Positions 39,912 through 48,554 of a stretch of DNA of 64,000 nt are shown here, piece after piece. Location of the stretch: positions 300,315 through 364,314 of the forward strand of contig NZ_QCXS01000003.1 in NCBI RefSeq assembly GCF_003260015.1. Direction: 5' to 3'. Numbering within the stretch: the first letter of the stretch is position 1; each line of letters starts with the position of its first letter. Below the pieces are notes generated by a model. The model made no database searches, was not told where the DNA came from, and saw only the letters and a program-made list of their open reading frames with translations. The translations under genes were made by a program, and so were the position numbers. The stretch comes from Nakamurella deserti. Lineage in GTDB: Bacteria; Actinomycetota; Actinomycetes; Mycobacteriales; Nakamurellaceae.

Positions 39912-41516
39912 ATGACCACTCTGGCCACGGCGCCTCCCGGGGTCGACCCCGGCCCGGCCGCGGGCGGAGCGCGCGAGCCGGACCCGGCGGACACGGTCGT
40001 CCCGGTCGGGGCGCTGCCGCCGCTGACGCCGCCGGTGCCGGTGGCACGGGCGGCCGCCCCACGACTGCCTCCCGACGTGACCCGCGGCTGGCTGGTGACG
40101 GTGGTCATCAGCGCGATCGGCGCGATCGTCCGGTTCTGGCAGTTGGGCTTCCGCACCGACGGCGGCACCCCGATCTTCGACGAGAAGTACTACGCGTTGA
40201 ACTCGTGGGAGGTGCTCAACAACGGCGGCTACGAGGCCAACCCCGGTTACGGCCTGGTGGTGCACCCGCCGCTGGGCAAACAGGTCATCGCCATCGGCGA
40301 GTGGTTGTTCGGCTACAACGCGGTGGGCTGGCGGTTCATGACCGCCCTGGCCGGCGTCGTCTGCATCGCGCTGGTCGTCCGGGTCGCCCGCCGGCTCACC
40401 GGCTCGACCTTCATCGGCGGCATCGCCGGCATCCTGCTGATCTGCGACGGCGTCTCCCACGTGCAGTCGCGCACCGGCCTGCTCGACATGATCCAGGCGG
40501 TGTTCGTCCTGGCCGGCTTCGCCTGTGTGGTGGCCGACCGGGACCAGGTCCGGACCCGGTTGCACGCCCTGGCCGCCGCGGCCGGCGACCGTGGCATCAC
40601 CGCCGACCACTGGGCCGGTCCCGCCCTGGGCGCCCGCTGGTGGCGCTTCGGCGCCGGCGTCATGTTCGGCTGCGCGGCCGCGGTGAAGTGGTCGGGCATC
40701 TACTGGTTCGCCGCGTTCGGCGTGGTGGTCGTCGTCTGGGACATCACCGCGCGCCGCGCGGTCGGGGTCTCCCGGTCGCTGCGGGCGGTGCTGCGCCGGG
40801 ACCTGCTGCCGTCGGTCTGGTCGCTGGCCGTGGTGCCGGTGATCGTCTACGTCGGCAGCTGGTGGGCCTGGTTCGCGTCCGAGACGGCCTGGGCCCGGCA
40901 CCTCACGGGCAACGTGGTGACCTCGTTCCTGCAATGGCAGCAGCAGATGCTGAAGTTCCACGCCAACCTGGTCACCCCTTCGGTGGTGGCCAACCGGCAT
41001 CCCTGGGAATCGAAGCCGTGGTCGTGGCCGATGGGCACCCGGCCGGTGCTGTACTACGTGCAGGGCGGCGCCGACGCGACCGGCTGTGACGGCGCCACGG
41101 ACTGCGTGAAGCGGATCTTCCTGATCGGCACCCCGGCGATGTGGTGGCTGGCGCTGCCGGTGCTGCTGTGGGCGCTGTGGCGGATCGTCGGCCGGCAGGA
41201 CTGGCGCTACGCCGCGGTGGTCGCCGCCTACGCCGCCGGGTATCTGCCGTGGTTCTTCAACCTCGAGCGCCAGATGTACTTCTTCTACATGACCCCGGTG
41301 GCGCCGTTCCTGGTGCTGGCCATCGCGCTCGTCCTGGGTGACGTGCTGGCCAAGCGGACCGCCGGGGTGGAGCGGCAACTGCTGGCGTTGGCCGCCGTCT
41401 GCCTCTACGTGGGTGTCGTGGCCGCCGACTTCGCCTTCCTCTGGCCGATCCTCAACGGCGACCCGATCAGCAACGCCGAGCTGACCGCCCGGATCTGGCT
41501 CCCCACCTGGGGCTGA
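39912..41516 (+). CDS. pmt: Dolichyl-phosphate-mannose--protein O-mannosyltransferase (Pmt)
   Basis: 534 residues from ATG 39912 (the frame is open further 5' into rsmI). GT39, GT-C fold with about ten membrane spans. The first external loop has the catalytic acidic pair in FDEKYYALNSWEVLNNGGYE and continues VVHPPLGKQVIAIGEW, closely like actinobacterial Pmt. It transfers mannose from polyprenyl-phosphomannose to Ser/Thr of secreted proteins during export. The Thr/Pro- and Ala/Pro-rich linkers in this window are plausible substrates. Confidence 0.93.
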   Translation: MTTLATAPPGVDPGPAAGGAREPDPADTVVPVGALPPLTPPVPVARAAAPRLPPDVTRGWLVTVVISAIGAIVRFWQLGFRTDGGTPIFDEKYYALNSWEVLNNGGYEANPGYGLVVHPPLGKQVIAIGEWLFGYNAVGWRFMTALAGVVCIALVVRVARRLTGSTFIGGIAGILLICDGVSHVQSRTGLLDMIQAVFVLAGFACVVADRDQVRTRLHALAAAAGDRGITADHWAGPALGARWWRFGAGVMFGCAAAVKWSGIYWFAAFGVVVVVWDITARRAVGVSRSLRAVLRRDLLPSVWSLAVVPVIVYVGSWWAWFASETAWARHLTGNVVTSFLQWQQQMLKFHANLVTPSVVANRHPWESKPWSWPMGTRPVLYYVQGGADATGCDGATDCVKRIFLIGTPAMWWLALPVLLWALWRIVGRQDWRYAAVVAAYAAGYLPWFFNLERQMYFFYMTPVAPFLVLAIALVLGDVLAKRTAGVERQLLALAAVCLYVGVVAADFAFLWPILNGDPISNAELTARIWLPTWG

Positions 41517-41525
41517 GCACGCCGC

Positions 41526-41551
41526 CGCGGCCGCCCCGGAGGGCGGCCGCG
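41526..41551. terminator. Bidirectional hairpin between pmt and the convergent gene
   Basis: Perfect 11-bp inverted repeat (41526-41536 and 41541-41551, 4-nt loop) placed centrally in the 48-bp gap between two convergent genes. Confidence 0.75.
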
Positions 41552-41564
41552 CGGTGTCGGAGCA

Positions 41565-42584
41565 TCACCAGTTCAGGTCCTGGGCACTCAGCGGGTTGCT
41601 GCAGATGAGGAACCAGCCGGTGTCGGTCGGCCACATGGTCAGGTCGAGCCGGCTCTCCCCCGTGGTGTCGCCGACCGCGCCGAGGGTCAGGGCGATGGTG
41701 TCGCCGTCCCACTGCATGTCGACCGCCTCGAGTTGGTTGGCGGGGGTGGTCACCCCGGCGAAGCCGTCGATGAAGTCCTGCTGCTCGGCCGCGCAGATCA
41801 GCTGGGAGGCGGTCTCGGCGTCACCCTCGTTGACGAATCCGAGCCAGTTCTCGATCAGTCCTTCGGCGGTGGCCATGTCGCCGCCGCCCAGATCGGTGTT
41901 CTCGACCGGGTCGTCCTCGATCGGGTCGTCCTCGATCGGGTCGTCCTCGATCGGGTCGTCCTGGCCGGTCGTGGCGGGGGGCGCCCCGGTGGTCGCCGGG
42001 CCGGTGGCCGGCGAGTCCGAGGTCGACGTGGTGGGCGTCGGGTCGTCCTGCGGGCGGCTCGTGGTGGTGGCCGTCGGAGCGCCGACCGTGGGTCCCGCCG
42101 TCGGGGCGGCGGTGCCCGGCCCGGTCGGGCCGGCCGGGTCGTCCCGGCCGAGCAGGACGAACGCGGTCACGCCGCCGCCGATCAGCAGCACCGCCGCGAC
42201 GATCAGGCTGATGATCAGGGTGGTGTTCTTCCTCGGCGCCGCTCCGCCGGGGAAGCCGGGGCCGCCGGTGAACCCCGGGCCGCCGGGTCCCTGCGGCGGC
42301 ATCCCGCCGGGCCCGAAGGCCGGGGCGCCGTAGGACGGCGGCGGGAACCCGTGCGACCGGTCGGCGGTGGGCGCCGACGGACCGTCGGCCGGCCCGAACG
42401 GCGGGACGCCGAAGGCCGGCGCGCCGGCGGCCGGCCCGAACGCCTCCGGCCGGTACTGCGGGGCCTGCGGCCAGGCCGGCTGCGGGGCCGGCGCCTGCTG
42501 CCAGGCCTGCTGGGGGGCGGCGGTCTCCGGCCGGCCGTCGCCGACGGTGGTGGTGGTGCCGGCGGTGTTCCACGGAGTGGTCAT
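41565..42584 (-). CDS. Pro-rich single-span membrane protein with C-terminal extracytoplasmic domain
   Basis: 339 residues from ATG 42584, with GAGGA upstream. Residues 1-~115 are Pro/Ala/Gln/Gly-rich and cytoplasmic; one span follows (TTLIISLIVAAVLLIGGGVTAFVLL), then a Thr/Pro/Asp-rich stalk that includes DDPIE repeated, then a ~100-residue domain (MATAEGLIENWLGFVNEGDAE...). The last part resembles NTF2-like/DUF4878-type domains by pattern, not proven. The stalk is a likely O-mannosylation target for the adjacent Pmt; that is inference. Function unknown. Confidence 0.75.
   Translation of the reverse strand: MTTPWNTAGTTTTVGDGRPETAAPQQAWQQAPAPQPAWPQAPQYRPEAFGPAAGAPAFGVPPFGPADGPSAPTADRSHGFPPPSYGAPAFGPGGMPPQGPGGPGFTGGPGFPGGAAPRKNTTLIISLIVAAVLLIGGGVTAFVLLGRDDPAGPTGPGTAAPTAGPTVGAPTATTTSRPQDDPTPTTSTSDSPATGPATTGAPPATTGQDDPIEDDPIEDDPIEDDPVENTDLGGGDMATAEGLIENWLGFVNEGDAETASQLICAAEQQDFIDGFAGVTTPANQLEAVDMQWDGDTIALTLGAVGDTTGESRLDLTMWPTDTGWFLICSNPLSAQDLNW
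41908..41962. repeat. 15-bp tandem repeat encoding DDPIE
   Basis: The unit GGGTCGTCCTCGATC is repeated about 3.7 times inside the stalk of the Pro-rich membrane protein, keeping frame. Confidence 0.8.
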
Positions 42585-42821
42585 CGGGAGTCCTCGGGTC
42601 TCGCGGGTCCGCCTCTCGGCCCGCACTGCACCCTTCGATGCGGCGGCACCGGCGAATGTTCCCGCGACGGCGGGACCGGACCGGAGGACTTCTCGCCGGG
42701 GCGACCGACACCGGGGCCCGGCGGTCACCCGTCCGAGGCCCCGGGAAGCGGCCGGGCCCGCGGGTATAGGGTCCAATCCGAGTGGAATCACGGCACGCCA
42801 CCCACGAGGAGGACTCACTTC

Positions 42822-43448
42822 ATGGCCCCGTACACCCTTCCTGACCTGCCCTACGACTACGCGGCGCTCGAGCCGTTCATCAGCGGCAAGATCATGGAAC
42901 TGCACCACGACAAGCACCACGCCACCTACGTCAAGGGCGCCAACGACACCCTGGACCAGCTGGCCGAGGCCCGCGAGAAGAACGCCTTCGCGTCGGTCAA
43001 CGGGCTCGAGAAGAGCCTCGCGTTCCACCTGGGCGGTCACCTCAACCACAGCATCTTCTGGCCGAACCTGGCCCCGGGCGGCGGCGACCGGCCCGACGGC
43101 GAGCTGGGCGCGGCGATCGACGAGTTCTTCGGGTCGTTCGACGGCTTCAAGGCGCACTTCACCGCCAACGCGAACGCGATCCAGGGCTCCGGCTGGTCCG
43201 TCCTGGCCTGGGACACCCTGGGCCAGCGGCTCAACGTCCTGCAGCTGTTCGACCAGCAGGGCAACATCCCGTTCGCGCAGGTGCCGATCGTGCTGCTCGA
43301 CATGTGGGAGCACGCCTTCTACCTGCAGTACCAGAACGTCAAGGCCGACTACGTGACCGCGTGGTGGAACGTGATCAACTGGGCCGACGCCACCGAGCGG
43401 TTCACCCGCGCGCGCAGCAGCAGCCAGGGCCTGATCATCCCCGGCTGA
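42822..43448 (+). CDS. sodA: Superoxide dismutase (Fe/Mn)
   Basis: 208 residues from ATG 42822, with GAGGAGG upstream. Metal ligands are H28, H76, D160 and H164 (MELHHDKHH, LNHSIFW, LLDMWEHAFY). The sequence begins YTLPDLPYDYAALEP and is of normal length. Residue patterns around GSGWSVLAWD favour Mn or cambialistic use, but this is not decisive. There is no signal peptide. A strong hairpin follows. Confidence 0.97.
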   Translation: MAPYTLPDLPYDYAALEPFISGKIMELHHDKHHATYVKGANDTLDQLAEAREKNAFASVNGLEKSLAFHLGGHLNHSIFWPNLAPGGGDRPDGELGAAIDEFFGSFDGFKAHFTANANAIQGSGWSVLAWDTLGQRLNVLQLFDQQGNIPFAQVPIVLLDMWEHAFYLQYQNVKADYVTAWWNVINWADATERFTRARSSSQGLIIPG

Positions 43449-43466
43449 CCCCGGACCCGCAGCATC

Positions 43467-43502
43467 CCGCGGCCCGGACCCCACCCGGGGTCCGGGCCGC
43501 GG
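43467..43502 (+). terminator. Hairpin terminator after sodA
   Basis: Perfect 16-bp inverted repeat (43467-43482 and 43487-43502, 4-nt loop) 18 bp after the sodA stop. Confidence 0.85.
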
Positions 43503-43550
43503 TGCGTTCCGGACCGGCCGCGGACGGACCCGGACCGTATCTTGTCCCTC

Positions 43551-44318
43551 ATGTCCGCCGCCCGCGCCCTCGTCCGGCGTCCCGCTCCGCACCTCGCCGA
43601 CGGCCTCGTCACCCACATCGAGCGGTCCGTCGTCGACCAGGCGCTCGCCGAACGGCAGTGGTCGGACTACGTGGAGGCGTTGCGCGCCCACGGTTTCCGG
43701 CCGGTCGAGGTGGACCCGGCGGACGACTGCCCCGACGGTGTGTTCGTCGAGGACGCCGTCGTGGTCTACGCAGACCTGGCGGTGCTCAGCCGCTCCGGTG
43801 CGGTGCAGCGCCGTGCCGAGCTCCCCACGGTCCGCGCCGCCGTCGAGGCCGCGGGTCTCCGGATCGCGGAGCTCACCGCGCCGGCGACGCTCGACGGTGG
43901 TGACGTGCTCAAGATCGGCCGCACGGTCTACGTCGGCCAGACTCTGCGCACCAACGCCGCGGCCGTGGACCAGCTCCGTGCGCTGGTCACCCCGGAGGGG
44001 TGGGAGGTCGTCCCGGTACCCACGACCAGGGTCCTGCACCTCAAGAGCGCGGTGACCGCCCTGCCGGACGGCACGGTGATCGGCTGTCCACCGCTGGTCG
44101 ACGACCCGGCCGTCTTCGACACGTTCCTGGCGGTACCCGAGGAAGGCGGCGCCCACGTCGTCCTGCTCGGCGACGACACCCTGCTGATGGCCGCGTCGGC
44201 GCCCCGGTCCGCGGAGGTCTTCCGGGGGCTGGGCTACCGGACGGTCGTCGTGGACATCAGCGAGTTCGAGAAGCTCGAGGGCTGCGTGACCTGCCTGTCG
44301 GTCCGGCTGCGCGGCTGA
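43551..44318 (+). CDS. ddaH: Dimethylarginine dimethylaminohydrolase (DDAH)
   Basis: 255 residues from ATG 43551. Hydrolyses N(omega)-methylated arginines to citrulline and methylamines, or acts on close guanidino compounds. The amidinotransferase-superfamily catalytic residues are at the right places: H163 in VLHLKSAV and C248 in GCVTCLSVRL; the substrate-binding region LDGGDVLKIG and FVEDAVVV is present. Size equals that of characterised bacterial DDAH. It stands alone between sodA's terminator and the convergent GGDEF gene. Confidence 0.9.
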   Translation: MSAARALVRRPAPHLADGLVTHIERSVVDQALAERQWSDYVEALRAHGFRPVEVDPADDCPDGVFVEDAVVVYADLAVLSRSGAVQRRAELPTVRAAVEAAGLRIAELTAPATLDGGDVLKIGRTVYVGQTLRTNAAAVDQLRALVTPEGWEVVPVPTTRVLHLKSAVTALPDGTVIGCPPLVDDPAVFDTFLAVPEEGGAHVVLLGDDTLLMAASAPRSAEVFRGLGYRTVVVDISEFEKLEGCVTCLSVRLRG

Positions 44319-44378
44319 GACGGGCCCGCCGTCCCGCAGGTCGCAGCGGCGCTTCCCGCACGCCCGCCCGACGGAGCC

Positions 44379-46643
44379 TCAGAAGTGCCGGATCTGGTTG
44401 CGGCTCGACTCCTTGGCCACGTAGAGCGCCGCATCGGCCTCCACCATCGCCTCCCGGATCTCCTGGCCGGCGGCGAGCTCGGCCCAGCCGACGCTGCAGG
44501 TCTGGCCGTGCGGCATGGCCGCGGCGACCCGCCGCAGGACGACGTCGACGTGGTCGTCCTCCAGGTGCGGCAGGGCCAGCGCGAACTCCTCGCCACCCCA
44601 GCGGGCCAGCACGTCGCCGGCCCGCAGCACCCGGCGGGCGCGGTCGGCGAAACCGCGCAGCAGGTCGTCGCCGGCGGCGTGACCCCGGGTGTCGTTGAAC
44701 AGTTTGAAGCGGTCGAAGTCCAGCAGGGCCACGATCACCCGCTCCCCCGGGCGCCGCTCGGTGGACAGCCGCACCAGGGCGTCGTCCCAGCCGCGCCGGT
44801 TGGGCAATCCGGTCAGCGGGTCGGTGACGGCCCGTTCGGCGAACTCGGCGAGCAGCGCGCTCTGCCGCATCGCCACCCCCGCCTGCGCGGCGAGCAGCCG
44901 GACGACGTTGTCCCGCTTGTCGCCCGCCGGCGGGACGCCGTGGTCGAAGCCGAGGGTCAGCACCGCGATCACGGTGGAACCGGCGCGGACCGGCACCACC
45001 ATCACGTTGCTGTCCGAGGCCAGCGGCGCGGGGAACGAGCGTGCGCCGCGCTCGGTGACGGGGTCCGGGTCGACGCCGTCGAAGGCGCGGCAGATGGCCG
45101 ACGGGAGGACCCGGGCGAGCACGAAGCCGGCCAGGTCCGGGGTGTTGGTCCGGGTCACCCGCAGCAGGTCGTCGTCGGCGGGGTCGGGCTCGAACAGGCA
45201 GACGTAGCGGGCCCGGGCGAGCTCGGCGCACGCCCGCACGATCGTCTCGCGTGCGTCGCTGCCCGCCTGGATCTCGGCGACGACCTCGGCGACCGCCGAG
45301 AGGTTGGCCTCGGAGTCGCGGATCACCTGCTCCGCCAGCAGCCGCTCGGTGATGTCCTGCGCGTGGGCCAGCACCCACGGCTCACCGGCCGGCCCCGGGG
45401 AGCGGGCCGCGGTCAGCCAGGCCCACCGCTGTTCGCCGTCGGGCCGGACGTAGCGCTTCTCGACCTGGACGACCTCGCCCCCCGCGGCCCGCAGCATCTC
45501 CTGGGTGCTGCCCTGACGGCGCACGTCGTCGGGATGCCCGAAGTCGGCGGCCGTGGCCCCCAGCACCTCCTCCGCGGGCCGCCCGAAGAGGGCGCACAGC
45601 GCCGCGTTGGCGGCGACGATGGTGCCGTGCTCGTCGGACAGGCCGATGCCGACCGGTGACTCGTCGAACAGCTGCCGCCAGCGCCGCTCCGACGCCTGCA
45701 GCCGCGCGGCGGCGTCGACCTGTGCGGTGATGTCGGTGGACACACCCGCGACGGCGTAGACCACGCCGTCCTCGTCGCGCAGCGGGAACTTGGCCGACAG
45801 GTAGTGGCGGACGGTGCCGTCGGGATGCGGGAGCGTCTCCTCGAGCACCCTGCGGTCCCCGGTGTCGGCGACCTCCCGGTCGGCACGGCGGAACGCGGCC
45901 GCCGCGGCGGCGTCGACCACGTCCGCGTCGGTACGGCCCAGCAACCAGCCGTCGGTCCGCCCGAAGAGCGCGTGCAGGGCGTCGTTGGCCAGCACGAACC
46001 GGCCGTCGAGGTCCTTGGCGTAGATCAGCGCGTCGGGGTGCGAGAGCACTCCGCGCAGCAGCCGGTCGGTGGCCGCCATCGTCCGCTCGGTGCGCCGCCG
46101 GACCGCGACCTCGGTCGCCAGTTCGTGCGCCTGCCGGCGGGATTCGAGCAGCGCGGTCACCTGCCCCGCCAGCGCGGTGAGCTGTCGGCGCTGGCGGTCG
46201 GTCAGCGAGCCGGGGTGCTCGTCGAGCACGCACAGGGTGCCCAGGGTCGCACCCTCCCGGCTGATCAACGGGGCCCCGGCGTAGAAGCGGACGAACGGGG
46301 CCTCCACCACCATCGGGTTGTCCCGGAAGCGCGGGTCGAGCAAAGCGTCGGGGACGACCAGCGGGTCGGACCGGCGGAGCGCGTGCGCGCAGAACGACTG
46401 CTCGCGGGGCGTCTCGCACCGGTCCAGACCGACCCGCGACTTGAACCACTGCCGGCTCTCGTCGACCAGGCTGACCAGGGCCATCGACGTGCCGCAGAGG
46501 TCGGCGGCGAGCGCGGTGAGATCGTCGAACAACGGTTCGGCGGCGGTGTCCAGGACGCCGTAGGAGTGCAGCACGGCCAGTCGGGCGGCCTCGTCGTCCG
46601 ACGTCCCCGCGAACCGGACGGCGGCACCGTTGCCGCCCGCCAT
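44379..46643 (-). CDS. Diguanylate cyclase with GAF, PAS and GAF sensor domains
   Basis: 754 residues, no membrane span. Order: a GAF domain (about 10-170, with FYAGAPLISREGATLGTLCVLD), two PAS/PAC domains (about 190-315 and 315-440), a second GAF-like domain (about 445-585) and GGDEF (about 595-754). The active site is GGEEF at 683-687; an RxxD product-inhibition site (RAGD, 674-677) lies five residues upstream, so c-di-GMP feedback is expected. It should make c-di-GMP in response to small-molecule or redox/light signals; ligands are unknown. No EAL domain is attached. Confidence 0.9.
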   Translation of the reverse strand: MAGGNGAAVRFAGTSDDEAARLAVLHSYGVLDTAAEPLFDDLTALAADLCGTSMALVSLVDESRQWFKSRVGLDRCETPREQSFCAHALRRSDPLVVPDALLDPRFRDNPMVVEAPFVRFYAGAPLISREGATLGTLCVLDEHPGSLTDRQRRQLTALAGQVTALLESRRQAHELATEVAVRRRTERTMAATDRLLRGVLSHPDALIYAKDLDGRFVLANDALHALFGRTDGWLLGRTDADVVDAAAAAAFRRADREVADTGDRRVLEETLPHPDGTVRHYLSAKFPLRDEDGVVYAVAGVSTDITAQVDAAARLQASERRWRQLFDESPVGIGLSDEHGTIVAANAALCALFGRPAEEVLGATAADFGHPDDVRRQGSTQEMLRAAGGEVVQVEKRYVRPDGEQRWAWLTAARSPGPAGEPWVLAHAQDITERLLAEQVIRDSEANLSAVAEVVAEIQAGSDARETIVRACAELARARYVCLFEPDPADDDLLRVTRTNTPDLAGFVLARVLPSAICRAFDGVDPDPVTERGARSFPAPLASDSNVMVVPVRAGSTVIAVLTLGFDHGVPPAGDKRDNVVRLLAAQAGVAMRQSALLAEFAERAVTDPLTGLPNRRGWDDALVRLSTERRPGERVIVALLDFDRFKLFNDTRGHAAGDDLLRGFADRARRVLRAGDVLARWGGEEFALALPHLEDDHVDVVLRRVAAAMPHGQTCSVGWAELAAGQEIREAMVEADAALYVAKESSRNQIRHF

Positions 46644-46918
46644 CAGGACCGTCCCTCGGCCACCGGAGACCCGCCTTCCGGGGTGTCCGCCACCCGGTCC
46701 GCGAGCGCCGACCGACGGTGACGCGAACCGCTCACGGCGGCAGCGGCGGTCGCGCCGAATCCGACGCTCAGGTCAGACGGTGAGTGACTGTCCATCAACG
46801 CAACGTACCGCCGACGGGGGGATCACCGCCCTGTCAGGGGGCGCCCGGCGGGCCGTCGACCGGACCATCCCGACGATTGGGACGTCCCGCGCGAGTGATC
46901 CCCCTCACCTCCGCCGCG

Positions 46919-47275
46919 TCACGGCTCGAGCAGCGCCTCGACCCGGGCGACCTTGGCCGTGAGCTCGCCGCTGTGCCCCGGCCGGATGTCGGCCTTGAGC
47001 ACCAGCGAGACCCGGGTGCCGTACCGCCCGACGGCCTCGCAGCACTCCCGCACGACCGCCATGCACTCCTCCCACTCGCCCTCCAGGGTGGTGAACATGG
47101 CGTCGGTGCGGTTCGGCAGCCCGGAGGCCCGCACGATCCGCACGGCCTCGGCGACCGCCCGGGTGACCGAGTCACCGCCGGAACCGGAGCCGGAACCGTC
47201 CGGGTCGGGTCCACCGGACGGGGCGGTACCGGACGGGGCGGTGCCGGACGGCGCGACGGAGAAGGCGACGAGCAT
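46919..47275 (-). CDS. MTH1187/YkoF-type thiamine-binding protein with low-complexity insert
   Basis: 118 residues from ATG 47275, which overlaps the stop of the cation-efflux gene by one base (TGATG). The family pattern is clear: LVAFSVAP at the start, AVAEAVRIVRASGLPNRTDAMFTTLEGEWEE (in parts), and a C-terminal VSLVLKADIRPGHSGELTAKV. A Gly/Ser/Pro-rich insert of about 25 residues, partly a 15-bp tandem repeat (GTAPS), splits the first strand from the first helix, where homologues have a short turn. The role of this family is thiamine or hydroxymethylpyrimidine binding, with uncertain physiology. Confidence 0.85.
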   Translation of the reverse strand: MLVAFSVAPSGTAPSGTAPSGGPDPDGSGSGSGGDSVTRAVAEAVRIVRASGLPNRTDAMFTTLEGEWEECMAVVRECCEAVGRYGTRVSLVLKADIRPGHSGELTAKVARVEALLEP

Positions 47276-48267
47276 CAGCGCACCCCGTCCCGGGTCGGTG
47301 CGGTCGGTCCGGGCGGCGAGGTCGGTGCCGCCGCTGCGGTCGGTCCGGTGGTGGTCCCGGTCCGCAGGATGTCCGGTTCGACGTACATCGCGGTCACGAC
47401 GGGCACCGCGGCCCGCACCCGGCTCTCCACCCGGTCGATCGCCCGCGCCACCGCGGCGGCGTCGTCGGTGCGGTGCACGGCCACCTTCATCGCCACCAGC
47501 AGCTCCTCCGGTCCCAGGTACATGGTCTGCATGTGGATCACCTTCTCGATGGAGTCCTCCGCCTCGGCGGCGGCGGTGATCCGGCGGACGTCCTCGGCCA
47601 GCGCACCCTCGCCGAGCAGCAGCGACTTGGTCTCCACCGCCAGCACGCAGGCCACCACGATGAGCAGCACGCCGATGGCGATGGTGCCGACCCCGTCCCA
47701 GACGCCGTCGCCGGTGGCGATCGCGATCGACACCCCGACCAGCGCGAGCGTGAGGCCGACGAGCGCGGCGAAGTCCTCGAGCAGGATCACCGGCAGCTCC
47801 GGCGCCTTGGCGCGCCGGACGAACTGGACCCAGCCGACGTTGCCGCGGACGTGGTTGCTCTCCTTGATCGCCGTCCGGAACGAGAAGCCCTCCATCAGGA
47901 TCGCCCCGACGAGCACCGCGATCGGCAGCCACGGCACCTCCAGCGGCTCCGGGTGCTGCACCTTGTGGATGCCCTCGTACAGCGAGAACAGCCCGCCGAG
48001 GGAGAACAGGATGATCGAGACCAGGAACGCGTAGACGAAGCGCTCGCGTCCGTAGCCGAAGGGGTGCTCCGGGGTCGCGGCCCGCTTGGCCCGCCTGCCG
48101 CCGACCAGCAGCAGCACCTGGTTGCCCGAGTCGGCCAGCGAGTGGATCGACTCGCCGAGCATCGACGAGGACCCGGAGAACACGAACGCGACGAACTTCA
48201 TCACCGCGATCCCGAGGTTGGCCGCCAGGGCGGCGAAGATCGCCCTGGTCCCGCCGGAGGTGCTCAC
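47275..48267 (-). CDS. Cation diffusion facilitator family transporter
   Basis: 330 residues from GTG 48267 with AAGGGA upstream; the frame is open further 5' without CDF sequence. About six membrane spans. The first spans carry MLGESIHSLADSGNQVLLL with His and Asp residues of the metal site, and HPFGYGRERFVYAF, as in ZnT9-like CDFs. The cytoplasmic C-terminal domain is present. It exports Zn2+ or another divalent metal by proton exchange; metal identity is not readable. It is coupled to the thiamine-binding protein gene downstream. Confidence 0.9.
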   Translation of the reverse strand: MSTSGGTRAIFAALAANLGIAVMKFVAFVFSGSSSMLGESIHSLADSGNQVLLLVGGRRAKRAATPEHPFGYGRERFVYAFLVSIILFSLGGLFSLYEGIHKVQHPEPLEVPWLPIAVLVGAILMEGFSFRTAIKESNHVRGNVGWVQFVRRAKAPELPVILLEDFAALVGLTLALVGVSIAIATGDGVWDGVGTIAIGVLLIVVACVLAVETKSLLLGEGALAEDVRRITAAAEAEDSIEKVIHMQTMYLGPEELLVAMKVAVHRTDDAAAVARAIDRVESRVRAAVPVVTAMYVEPDILRTGTTTGPTAAAAPTSPPGPTAPTRDGVR

Positions 48268-48554
48268 AGTCGTGGTCCCTTTCGTCCGTACCGGCGCCGC
48301 CGTGTCCCGCCGGTCCGACGAGGATTGTGCACCCCGGCCCGGGCACCGCCGCACGCAGCGCCCGTCCGGCCACCGGTTGTCCCCCCGACGCCGGGACCAC
48401 CCCGCCGGGGCGCGCCCCCGTGGGTGGACTGCCACAATGGGGACCCGCTCCGCAGGGTCCGCCGCGGCCCGGTGGGGTGGGGCGGCGGAGCCGGTCGGTC
48501 TAACCGCCGGTTCGGGTACGACTCCGGCACGTAACAGAGGGGCGGACGAGCGTC

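Noticed and set aside
41565-44156. A single 863-codon minus-strand gene
   Set aside because: The upstream two thirds are antisense to sodA and ddaH. The true gene begins at ATG 42584 with its own ribosome site.
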